From an uncultured Anaerolineae bacterium (lineage in GTDB: Bacteria > Chloroflexota > Anaerolineae > Aggregatilineales > Phototrophicaceae), in assembly GCA_938022205.1 (NCBI GenBank), contig CALIEB010000003.1:1-64000 (forward strand): a stretch of DNA of 64,000 bases, given 5' to 3'. Made by a program: the position numbers and the translations under genes. Shown here piece after piece: positions 1 through 7,021 of this stretch. Position 1 is the stretch's first letter; each line of letters starts with the position of its first letter. A model generated the notes under the pieces. It did no database searches, had not been told where the DNA came from, and saw only the letters and a program-made list of their open reading frames with translations.

Positions 1-936
1 ATTAAGCACCCAACTTATTAACGTGTGTTTGTCAGGATACCAAACGCTATAGAATAGGTTGTTGCTGATTGAGCGCAGCATATGCTGCCAGTCTAATAAG
101 TAATTATCAGGCTCATAGGCATCGCGAAAATCGGCTGCCCAGCCCTGTAACAACGGGTGATGGCTTAGCTTTGCAGCACTCTGTGCTATTTCTAGGGCTT
201 GATTGCTGTTGAATTCAAGCGGTGGTGGTGGTGTGCGCAGCAATACTATGTTGGCAACATAGCCTACGCTAACCACTAATGTCGTTAGTAAGGTAACAAG
301 TATACGTTGCTTGAATGTGCCACGCCAAGATAAGAAAACTGCGATGATGAAGATGGGTAAATACGGTAGCATGCTTACACGCAGTGCGTAAGTAACGGTT
401 GCTAAAAGAGCAGCTGCTGTGATAAATGCATAATTGCTCTTTTTAATACCCAGCAAAAATAAGCCTATACTGCACAACATTGCGAAAATGGCAACGGTTT
501 CAGAATGTAAAACATCAGCGTGGATAACAAACATGGGATGCAATGCGAACAAAATCCCCGCGATGATAGCAGCACGACGACTGTGAAGAGTGTGTGTAAT
601 GGTGTAGATAAGCGCACTCGAGATAGCACTCAGAAGCATCTGTGTAGGAATGATTGCCTCTTCGTCAAACAGTTTGATAACACCAGCCAGAAAAAAGCCG
701 TATCCCCCGCTAAGTTGAAGCATTACCCTATGACGCTGCCAAAACTCAATGTTTTCGCGCCAATCTGGCGTTGAGGCGATGTCACGGGCTAGACTAAGGT
801 AAATTCTACTATCAAACTCTACAGGCGAAGTGGCATCGGTGTGCAAGTACAAACTGCGCACGCCCCAAGCCAAGAAAAAAATCAGCAGAGCGGGCAGATA
901 CGTGCGTAGCAAGCGTTGCGATATATGGGAGTTCAT
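1..936 (-). CDS. GT-C/GT39-like membrane glycosyltransferase, 3' end cut by window edge
   Basis: I read an open frame of 312 codons from an ATG at 936 down to base 1 with no stop, so the gene is partial. The start codes for MNSHISQRLL, followed by a hydrophobic segment and then DSRIYLSLARDI, which resembles the acidic first-loop motif of GT-C enzymes of the PMT_2/ArnT type. Several further hydrophobic segments follow at about residues 100-190. Such enzymes move a sugar from a polyprenyl-phosphate donor onto lipid or protein on the outer membrane face; the substrate here cannot be told. The gene follows the HAD gene on the same strand after 38 bp. Its composition is poorer in G+C than its neighbours (22 of the first 60 bases are G or C, against 38 of 60 at 2581-2640), which may mean recent acquisition. 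Confidence 0.75.
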   Translation of the reverse strand, partial: MNSHISQRLLRTYLPALLIFFLAWGVRSLYLHTDATSPVEFDSRIYLSLARDIASTPDWRENIEFWQRHRVMLQLSGGYGFFLAGVIKLFDEEAIIPTQMLLSAISSALIYTITHTLHSRRAAIIAGILFALHPMFVIHADVLHSETVAIFAMLCSIGLFLLGIKKSNYAFITAAALLATVTYALRVSMLPYLPIFIIAVFLSWRGTFKQRILVTLLTTLVVSVGYVANIVLLRTPPPPLEFNSNQALEIAQSAAKLSHHPLLQGWAADFRDAYEPDNYLLDWQHMLRSISNNLFYSVWYPDKHTLISWVLN

Positions 937-974
937 GAATGCCTTTGTTTGGGTAATTAAAAGCGTTGACAAAA

Positions 975-1736
975 CTAAAGCAGTTGCTCGATGAGAGCTG
1001 GTACTTCTTCTAGCGAGATGACAATCGCATGTGGCAGTGCGTTGCACTCTGGGCGAAAGCCTGTGATGCTGCTGCTATAGCGTGTAAGATACTGTGGGCG
1101 TGCCAGTGCGTCAATATCGGCGAGTTCGGCAATAGGTGCGCGCAAAATGCTCTTGAAGCCGTTGCGCAGCGGGCAAATCACATCATCGTAGTGGTGGTCA
1201 CCCACTTGAATGAACTGTGCGTTAGGATAGGCGCGGCGCACACGGTCAAAGTAAGCGGGCGACGTTTTTAGATAGCCTGTGTTGTCGGGCGTGAGAATGT
1301 CGTCAAAGTACGTTGCAAGGCCCGTCACGCGCAGCACGGGGTCTTGATACTTGCTTAAACCTTTGGTGGCGATAACCAACCGATAACCCGCTTGCTTTAG
1401 CGTGTCTAGAACGGCGTGCGCGTTGTCGTAGACAATAACGTCTTCAGCGTTAGCGGCTTCTTGCCAAAGGTCGACACCTTTGCGCGAGAGTGTCACGCCA
1501 TGTTGGCACGCTAGTGTCTCGAGGATGTCGTCCCAATCCATCGTCAGCACGTTGTCGGGGTCTTGCTGTTGACGGCGTTCGTTCTCTTCGCCCATTAACT
1601 TTGCTAGCTCGCTGATGCTCTTTCCACTTGCTACGGCAATTTCAGCGAGCAGCTGCCCAAGTGCTTTGCGGCTAAAGCGATTGTCCACTAGCGTGCCGTC
1701 CATATCAAACAGCAGCACCACATTGTTTGAAGTCAT
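975..1736 (-). CDS. HAD-superfamily hydrolase (phosphatase-like)
   Basis: The 253-residue product opens with the HAD motif I, LLFDMDGTLVDN, which holds the nucleophile Asp and the acid/base Asp two residues on. A cap region follows, then motif II-like IATKG, a conserved Lys in YLKTSP, and motif III/IV-like VGDHHYDD that supplies the magnesium ligands. This is the full layout of a phosphoaspartyl phosphatase such as the phosphoglycolate phosphatase group, but the substrate cannot be named. I chose the ATG at 1736; an in-frame GTG at 1751 would add five residues but has no purine-rich site in front. A promoter (TAGACA, 18 bp, TACGAT) lies upstream. It may be co-transcribed with the glycosyltransferase that follows. 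Confidence 0.85.
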   Translation of the reverse strand: MTSNNVVLLFDMDGTLVDNRFSRKALGQLLAEIAVASGKSISELAKLMGEENERRQQQDPDNVLTMDWDDILETLACQHGVTLSRKGVDLWQEAANAEDVIVYDNAHAVLDTLKQAGYRLVIATKGLSKYQDPVLRVTGLATYFDDILTPDNTGYLKTSPAYFDRVRRAYPNAQFIQVGDHHYDDVICPLRNGFKSILRAPIAELADIDALARPQYLTRYSSSITGFRPECNALPHAIVISLEEVPALIEQLL

Positions 1737-1789
1737 GGGCGATTTTCTCACGGTGTGGGTGGTCTAGGCTCGTCTTTTCCTGTAGAATA

Positions 1790-1819
1790 ATCGTAACATC
1801 ACCAACTGACAAGTGTCTA
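1790..1819 (-). promoter_or_regulatory. Sigma-70-type promoter for the HAD gene
   Basis: Reading the minus strand, TAGACA (1819-1814) and TACGAT (1795-1790) are 18 bp apart. The same -35 hexamer and spacing occur in front of the HTH gene at 37743. The -35 overlaps the start of elp3, whose own weaker -10-like TAGAAT lies at 1783-1788 on the plus strand, so the two genes share one compact divergent promoter region. Confidence 0.5.
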
Positions 1820-3699
1820 TGAGCGAAAAGTATACCCTGGATTTAACCTTTCATCGTGATGCGCTTCTTGGGTTGCTGCGTGCTGTGATTGCTCACGAGG
1901 GTCAGCTGACGCATGACGATTTCACGCGCTTGACTCGTGCGCACCCTCGCCCAGACGGTTCAGGTTTGTACAGTCGCCCGCAGCTTGTTGAGGCATACCG
2001 CGCGTTCGCTGGTCAAGACGGGCTACCGCCGCTTGATGAGGCTGTGCTAGTCAAACTGCGTCGCAAGCCCATGCGCACTATGAGCGGCGTGACCCCTGTT
2101 ACCGTGCTAACCAAGCCTTTTCCGTGTCCGGGCGAATGTATCTTTTGTCCCAATGACATTCGCATGCCTAAGAGCTACCTAGCGGACGAACCGGGCGCGC
2201 AACGCGCCGAACAAAACAGCTTTGACCCGTACCTGCAAACCTACACGCGCCTGCTGACCTACCAAAGCATGGCGCATCCTACTGACAAAATCGAAGTGAT
2301 TATCTTGGGTGGTACGTGGTCGTTTTACCCCGAGACTTACCAAATTTGGTTTGTCAAGCGCATTTTCGACGCGCTGCACGACTTCGGCAGGGGTATCGAC
2401 CGACGTGCGGAGGTGTGGCAGCACATCAAAGCACAATCGCAGTTTCATCCCGACGCGCCAAAACCCAACGTGACTGTGCAAGGCTTAACGCTTGAGCGGA
2501 CGTATAACCAAGTTGTGCAGCAGATTTATGCCGAAGAACTGCGCCGCAGCCGCGAGCTAGCGCGTGAAGTGGCGCGTGGCGATGTGCCGCGCTCGCCTGT
2601 TGACGAGTATGCGACGTGGGAGGAATTGGAAGCCGCGCACCGTGAAAACGAAACTGCCGCCTGTCGTGTGGTGGGGCTGGTGATTGAAACGCGCCCTGAC
2701 CACATCAGTGCGGAGGAAGTGCTGCGCGTGCGGCGATTGGGCTGTACCAAAGTGCAAATAGGCTTTCAAAGCCTGAACGAGGTCGTGCTGCGCAAAAATC
2801 GGCGCGGGCATACCGTGCAAAAAACTGCCGAAGCGGTCGCGCTGCTGCGGCGCGCTGGCTTCAAAATTCATGCGCATTGGATGCCTAATCTCTATGGCTC
2901 TGACCCTGAGCAAGATGTACAAGACTATCTTAAGCTGTTTAACGACCCGCGCTTTTGTCCCGATGAACTCAAGGTGTACCCTTGCTCGCTTATCGAAAGC
3001 GCGGAGCTGATGCAGTACTACGAAAAAGGCTTGTGGCGACCCTACACCCATGATGAGCTGCTAGAAGTGCTAGTGCGTGCGTTTACGCATACGCCCGAAT
3101 ACTGTCGCCTCACGCGGGTTATTCGCGATATTCCATCAACAGATATTGTCGTAGGCAACCAGCTCACGAACTTCAGGCAGATTGTTGACGACACCATGCG
3201 CAAGCGCGGGCTGCGCAGCGGCGACATTCGCGCTCGTGAAATACGCCACGACCGCGTGGGCATCGAAGAGCTTAAGCAAGATATTGTGTGGTATTCGACA
3301 AGCACAAGCGAAGAAGCCTTTATACAATACATTACAGAGGATAGGCGAATTGCGGCGTTTTTGCGGCTTAGCTTGCCGCACGAGCCGCACTCGCCTATTA
3401 CGCCAGAACTTGCGGGCTGCGCGATAATCCGCGAGGTGCATGTCTATGGGCAGTCGCTGGGCATTGGCGAAGTGCGTGAAGGCAAAGCGCAGCACGCAGG
3501 CTTGGGCAAGCAGCTCATCGAGCGTGCCGCAGACCTAGCACAATCGCGCGGCTACGCGCGCCTTGCCGTGATTAGTGCCATTGGCACGCGCGAGTACTAT
3601 CGCAAGCGCGGCTTTTACGAAGATGGTTTGTATCAGGTGCGCCCGTTGGGCAACAGCGACATGCTGATAAGCACAGCTGCAAAGGATGTAAACGCATGA
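1819..3699 (+). CDS. elp3: tRNA U34 carboxymethyl synthase Elp3 (radical SAM + GNAT)
   Basis: The protein of about 626 residues has a radical-SAM half followed by a GNAT acetyltransferase half, the Elp3 arrangement. The cluster ligands are the three Cys of CPGECIFCP at about residues 103-110. The middle holds VIETRPDHIS and VQIGFQS, typical of the radical-SAM barrel. The C-terminus carries HAGLGKQLIERA, the acetyl-CoA loop, and YYRKRGFYEDGLY. Elp3 puts a carboxymethyl group on wobble uridine 34 of tRNAs using acetyl-CoA and SAM. In eukaryotes it works inside Elongator; in bacteria such as Dehalococcoides it acts alone, and no other Elongator subunit is seen here. The start is uncertain between ATG 1819 and GTG 1813, neither with a clear ribosome site. 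The next gene overlaps its stop as ATGA. Confidence 0.93.
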   Translation: MSEKYTLDLTFHRDALLGLLRAVIAHEGQLTHDDFTRLTRAHPRPDGSGLYSRPQLVEAYRAFAGQDGLPPLDEAVLVKLRRKPMRTMSGVTPVTVLTKPFPCPGECIFCPNDIRMPKSYLADEPGAQRAEQNSFDPYLQTYTRLLTYQSMAHPTDKIEVIILGGTWSFYPETYQIWFVKRIFDALHDFGRGIDRRAEVWQHIKAQSQFHPDAPKPNVTVQGLTLERTYNQVVQQIYAEELRRSRELAREVARGDVPRSPVDEYATWEELEAAHRENETAACRVVGLVIETRPDHISAEEVLRVRRLGCTKVQIGFQSLNEVVLRKNRRGHTVQKTAEAVALLRRAGFKIHAHWMPNLYGSDPEQDVQDYLKLFNDPRFCPDELKVYPCSLIESAELMQYYEKGLWRPYTHDELLEVLVRAFTHTPEYCRLTRVIRDIPSTDIVVGNQLTNFRQIVDDTMRKRGLRSGDIRAREIRHDRVGIEELKQDIVWYSTSTSEEAFIQYITEDRRIAAFLRLSLPHEPHSPITPELAGCAIIREVHVYGQSLGIGEVREGKAQHAGLGKQLIERAADLAQSRGYARLAVISAIGTREYYRKRGFYEDGLYQVRPLGNSDMLISTAAKDVNA

Positions 3700-4490
3700 C
3701 CTCTCCCTATCGACCCGACCGCTCAAAGCGTACAGTGCTGCGGGGTGTGCTGTTCTTCATTATCTTGGCGACACTGCCGCTTTATGTTATTGGCATTGTG
3801 CTGTGGGCAACTGCGCCCTATGACGGCAGCGGTGGCGCGCGCGCAAATCCCACTGCAACTGAAAACAGTGCGCGCCCCACGTGGACTCCGCTTGGCTTAG
3901 ACGACAACACTGCCACGCCGACGCAATCCCCCACGCCACGCGCTACGGCGACGCTGTTTATCCCCTTGCAGAACACGCCTTTGCAGTTTGTGCCGCCGCC
4001 GCGCGCCACGAACACGCCTATCATCCCACCCACAGATACTCCTGTACCCGACCGCGACGGCGATGGCATTCCCGACGCGCTCGACCGTTGCCCCGACTTA
4101 GTCGGGCTGCAGATGTTTCAAGGTTGCCCAGACACAGACAATGACGGTATTCCTGACCCTGATGACGCTTGCCCATCGCAAGGTGGACCCGCTAGCAACA
4201 GCGGTTGTCCGTTGCCTGATAGCGACGGCGACGGTATCCCCGACGCACAAGACCAATGCCCTAATCAAGCGGGAGTTGCCGCCAACAATGGTTGTCCGCC
4301 GGTTGTTGACAGCGACAACGACGGTGTGTTAGACAACATAGACCAATGCCCCAATCAACCGGGACCTGCGAGCAACAACGGCTGCCCGCTGCCTGATAGC
4401 GACGGTGACGGTATCCCCGACGCACAAGACGAATGCCCCAACCAATTCGGGCTGCCGATGTTGAATGGCTGTCCTGAACCAACCCCTTGA
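3696..4490 (+). CDS. Membrane-anchored thrombospondin type-3 repeat protein
   Basis: The start overlaps the elp3 stop as ATGA, so the two genes are probably translationally coupled. The 264-residue product has a basic N-terminus, one hydrophobic segment at about residues 15-36, and then a Thr/Pro-rich linker to about residue 110. The rest consists of five repeats of the form DxDxDGxxDxxDxCP, each followed by a short Gly/Asn-rich turn ending in GCP. These are thrombospondin type-3 calcium-binding repeats with paired cysteines, which in bacteria stiffen surface proteins in the presence of calcium. The layout predicts a type II or signal-anchored protein with a calcium-loaded rod outside the cell. 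There is no catalytic domain. Its link with elp3 is positional only. Confidence 0.8.
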   Translation: MTSPYRPDRSKRTVLRGVLFFIILATLPLYVIGIVLWATAPYDGSGGARANPTATENSARPTWTPLGLDDNTATPTQSPTPRATATLFIPLQNTPLQFVPPPRATNTPIIPPTDTPVPDRDGDGIPDALDRCPDLVGLQMFQGCPDTDNDGIPDPDDACPSQGGPASNSGCPLPDSDGDGIPDAQDQCPNQAGVAANNGCPPVVDSDNDGVLDNIDQCPNQPGPASNNGCPLPDSDGDGIPDAQDECPNQFGLPMLNGCPEPTP

Positions 4491-4508
4491 GGTGAAGGAG
4501 GGTAGAAC

Positions 4509-4904
4509 ATGGCAACAGAACAAGACTTTGAGATACAGAAAAAACGCCTAGACGAGCGGCGTATCCGCGATGCAGAAGCGCGTTGGAAGTCGTTTGACAT
4601 GCACGGTGGCGAACGTCCCGGACCCAACGAAAAGCCCATGCCGATGATTATCAGCCAATTTGGCACGTGGGCAGTCACCCCCTTTGGTGTGGAGTGCTTG
4701 GTGTATCCTTACGAAATCCAGTGGGACAGCATTACCGACGAAAAAGTCGGGGACGAATACTGGCTTAGCCACCTTACCAAGAAAGAGTGGGTCAACTTGC
4801 AAGACTTTGCCGATGCGCTTTATCATGGTCGCATGATTCATCGCTACCTACAGAGCGTCGGCAGCAACAACACGTTAGAAAACGCGCACAACAGCGGCGA
4901 TTAA
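4509..4904 (+). CDS. Conserved-looking small protein of unknown function
   Basis: This 131-residue soluble protein is not one I recognise. It starts at an ATG preceded by a very good ribosome site (GGAGG at 4497-4501), 18 bp after the repeat-protein gene, so it is probably in the same transcript. The N-terminal 30 residues are highly charged and likely helical; the middle is rich in aromatic residues (GTWAVTPFGVECLVYPYEIQWD); the end holds a helix-like stretch with EWVNLQDFADALYHGRMIHRYL. There are no membrane segments or metal motifs. The strong ribosome site and codon use like its neighbours argue that it is a real gene. Confidence 0.65.
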   Translation: MATEQDFEIQKKRLDERRIRDAEARWKSFDMHGGERPGPNEKPMPMIISQFGTWAVTPFGVECLVYPYEIQWDSITDEKVGDEYWLSHLTKKEWVNLQDFADALYHGRMIHRYLQSVGSNNTLENAHNSGD

Positions 4905-4911
4905 ACACGCC

Positions 4912-4940
4912 TTTTACTTTTTCCTTGCGCGCTTTATAAT
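4912..4940 (+). promoter_or_regulatory. Promoter for signal peptidase I gene
   Basis: A perfect TATAAT is at 4935-4940, with a weak -35-like TTTTAC at 4912-4917 and 17 bp between them. It lies just past the stop of the upstream gene and about 40 bp before the chosen lepB start. Confidence 0.55.
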
Positions 4941-4982
4941 GCACCTACGTGTTTTTCATTGGTTGTCCTCAGGAAGCCTTGC

Positions 4983-5567
4983 ATGATTGAAACCCCCGAT
5001 AACCGCCAAGACCGCCTGCGCCCACGCCTACACCGTGACACTTGGCTGGTAGAGTTATTGCGCACGGTAGTCTTTGTGGTTGCCGTAACGATTTTGTTTG
5101 ACATGGCTATCCCGCGTTCTTTAGTTGAAGGGCGCAGTATGCAGCCGACGTTTGAAACAGGCGACCGCTTGATTGTTAGTCGCCTGAATTACATGCTGGG
5201 CGTGCCGCAGCGCGGTGATATTGTGGTGTTTAATTCAATCAATCCCAACGAACCGCAAGTCATGCTCATCAAGCGCGTGATTGGGCTGCCATACGACATC
5301 GTTGCCTTTCGTAACGGGCTGCTGTATATCAATGGCGAGCTGGTCGACGAACCCTATATTGCCGAGCAGTGTCGTGCTTTTAGCTGTCCTGATAACGTGT
5401 GGCAGCTCGGCGGTGATGAGTATTTTGTGATGGGGGATAATCGTAACAACAGCCAAGATTCACGGCGTTTTGGCACAATTACCACGCATGACATCGTTGG
5501 CGAAGCCCTTTTCCGCTATTGGCCTCCGCACAAAATCGGCATCATTCAGGGGCATCGCTATGAGTGA
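4983..5567 (+). CDS. lepB: Signal peptidase I
   Basis: The 194-residue product is a type I signal peptidase, which cuts the signal peptide from exported pre-proteins on the outer membrane face. One membrane segment lies at about residues 22-43. The nucleophile Ser52 sits in EGRSMQPTF, the general base Lys97 in LIKRVIGLPYD, and the conserved box GDNRNNSQDSR is intact. The domain order matches Gram-positive-type SipS enzymes with one anchor. I chose ATG 4983, which has AGGA about ten bases upstream, over a TTG at 4959. It is probably read from its own promoter at 4935. The many exported glycosyltransferases and lipoproteins nearby are plausible clients of the general secretion route, but nothing ties it to one substrate. 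Confidence 0.93.
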   Translation: MIETPDNRQDRLRPRLHRDTWLVELLRTVVFVVAVTILFDMAIPRSLVEGRSMQPTFETGDRLIVSRLNYMLGVPQRGDIVVFNSINPNEPQVMLIKRVIGLPYDIVAFRNGLLYINGELVDEPYIAEQCRAFSCPDNVWQLGGDEYFVMGDNRNNSQDSRRFGTITTHDIVGEALFRYWPPHKIGIIQGHRYE

Positions 5568-5604
5568 CACCACATTGACCAAATAAGATTAAGGAATTAA
5601 ACCG

Positions 5605-5874
5605 ATGACAAACGAAAGATGGCACGACGACGCTTGTCCGCGCTGCTTTATCGGGCGGCTCGACGTGAAGCGTGCCGCGTTTATTAGCGTTCACCAGCAG
5701 CAGCTGGTGGTGCTGCCTAACGCGATAGCCTATATCTGCGACATTTGCGGCTACCAAGAGTTTGACGATAGTGCTGTCAAAGCCCTTAGCGACTGGCTGC
5801 TAGACAACCAAGTTAGCGACCCTTTGCCTCTCAAGCGCAAGCCGCGTGGCAAGGCACATAAATCCCAGTCTTAA
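5605..5874 (+). CDS. YgiT-type zinc finger protein (orphan, no toxin partner)
   Basis: The 89-residue protein begins with WHDDACPRCFIGRL and later has AYICDICGYQEF, giving two Cys-x2-Cys pairs about 35 residues apart. This is the zinc-binding fold of the N-terminal half of MqsA/YgiT antitoxins, where VVLPNAIAYICDICGY is a typical stretch. The C-terminal helix-turn-helix half of MqsA is missing; only a short helix and a basic tail (KRKPRGKAHK) follow. No MqsR-like toxin gene lies on either side, so it is either a solitary regulator or a small zinc protein of another role. The start has AAGGA upstream. The downstream gene has its own extended -10 promoter. Confidence 0.7.
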   Translation: MTNERWHDDACPRCFIGRLDVKRAAFISVHQQQLVVLPNAIAYICDICGYQEFDDSAVKALSDWLLDNQVSDPLPLKRKPRGKAHKSQS

Positions 5875-5898
5875 AGTTCGGACGAGTTTCTGTTCTTG

Positions 5899-5907
5899 TG
5901 CTACGAT
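5899..5907 (+). promoter_or_regulatory. Extended -10 promoter of the cyclase pair
   Basis: TGC directly before TACGAT (5902-5907) forms an extended -10 element about 36 bp before the first cyclase start. No -35 match is present at the usual distance. Confidence 0.4.
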
Positions 5908-5942
5908 TAAAGCTAAGTTCGTGCATAGTCCTTTTGTGAGAG

Positions 5943-7004
5943 ATGGGTAGTCGTGCAATGAAAATCATGGTGATTGACGACAACATCGACAACATCGAAC
6001 TCGTCACCGACATCTTACGCTCATCTAAATATGAAGTGGTCACTGTGCAAGAAAGCACAACGGCTGTTGATGTTGCGCTCGCCGAGCTACCTGACTTAAT
6101 ACTGTTGGATGTTAACATGCCCGTGCTTTCAGGCTTTGATGTCATCGAGCAGTTTAAGCAGCATGCCCAGCTGCGCGATGTTCCTGTGATTATGCTGACG
6201 GCTATGGCAGACATTGACAGTCGTGTGCATGGGCTAGCACTAGGTGCTGAAGACTATCTCACCAAGCCGTTCAGCGCGCGCGAGTTGTTAGCGCGCGTGC
6301 AGCGCAGCTTGAAAGCAAAACAGACCCGCGATGAGCTACACCAGACGCAAGACAAAATTCGCCTGACCTTCGAACGGTTCGTTGCTCCGAGCATCGTGCA
6401 AAACCTGCTGAATGACCCTAACCGTCTTCAGCTTGGCGGGCATTTGCAAGAGGTCACGGTTTTGTTTGCTGACCTTGAAGGCTTCACGAGTTTGTCAGAA
6501 AACGTTGAACCCGACGTGCTGCTGCAGGTGTTAAACGCTTACCACGAGTTCATCGTCGCGATTATTTTGCGTTATGGCGGCACGGTCGACAAGTTTCTGG
6601 GCGATGGCGTGATGGCGTTGTATAACACGCCAATACACCAAGATGACCACATCGCTCGCGCGGTTAAAACCGCTTTACACATTCAAGATGAAATATACTG
6701 GTTTCACGAGTCTCTGCCGCCAGAATATCGCCTGAAAGTTAACTTTGGCATACATTCGGGTGTGGCGGTCGTGGGCAACGTTGGCACTGCCCAACTCATG
6801 AACTTTACCGCCGTTGGCGACACTGTCAACGTCGCGTCACGGTTGCAAAGCATGGCAACCAATGGACGCATCCTTGTGTCTAAAGTGGTCTATGATGCCA
6901 CAGAGTCGTTTGTGATTGGACTTTCACGCGGTGCACTCATTGTGAAAGGGCGTAAGCTACCTGTTGAAACCTACCAAATTTCTAACTCACCTATAGAAGA
7001 CTGA
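5943..7004 (+). CDS. Response regulator-class III adenylate cyclase (REC-CHD)
   Basis: A receiver domain fills residues 7-125, with acidic pocket Asp12/Asp13, phosphorylation site Asp56 in LILLDVNMP, and the Lys of LTKPF. A short helical linker follows, then a class III nucleotidyl cyclase domain at about 165-345. Cyclase metal ligands are in LFADLEGFT and FLGDGVMA; the base-selecting Lys is in DKFLGDG (K-x-x-GD); and NVASRL holds the transition-state Asn and Arg. The usual second selector Asp is replaced by Thr in NFTAVGDTVN, the class IIIb pattern, which in studied members goes with bicarbonate stimulation. It should make cAMP under control of a phosphorelay. No histidine kinase is adjacent. 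The next gene is a larger relative 17 bp downstream. ATG 5958 is a possible later start. Confidence 0.88.
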   Translation: MGSRAMKIMVIDDNIDNIELVTDILRSSKYEVVTVQESTTAVDVALAELPDLILLDVNMPVLSGFDVIEQFKQHAQLRDVPVIMLTAMADIDSRVHGLALGAEDYLTKPFSARELLARVQRSLKAKQTRDELHQTQDKIRLTFERFVAPSIVQNLLNDPNRLQLGGHLQEVTVLFADLEGFTSLSENVEPDVLLQVLNAYHEFIVAIILRYGGTVDKFLGDGVMALYNTPIHQDDHIARAVKTALHIQDEIYWFHESLPPEYRLKVNFGIHSGVAVVGNVGTAQLMNFTAVGDTVNVASRLQSMATNGRILVSKVVYDATESFVIGLSRGALIVKGRKLPVETYQISNSPIED

Positions 7005-7021
7005 CACACGGGGCGTTAACA

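Noticed and set aside
520-774. Plus-strand frame of 84 codons near the left edge
   Set aside because: It lies opposite the cut-off glycosyltransferase, whose frame is longer, open to the edge and has membrane segments and a GT-C motif. The plus-strand product is low in hydrophobic pattern and unlike any family.
3818-4678. Several overlapping minus-strand frames across the repeat protein
   Set aside because: They are shadows of the DxDxDG repeats, whose biased codons open the other frames. Only the plus-strand frame has a membrane anchor, repeats and coupling to elp3.
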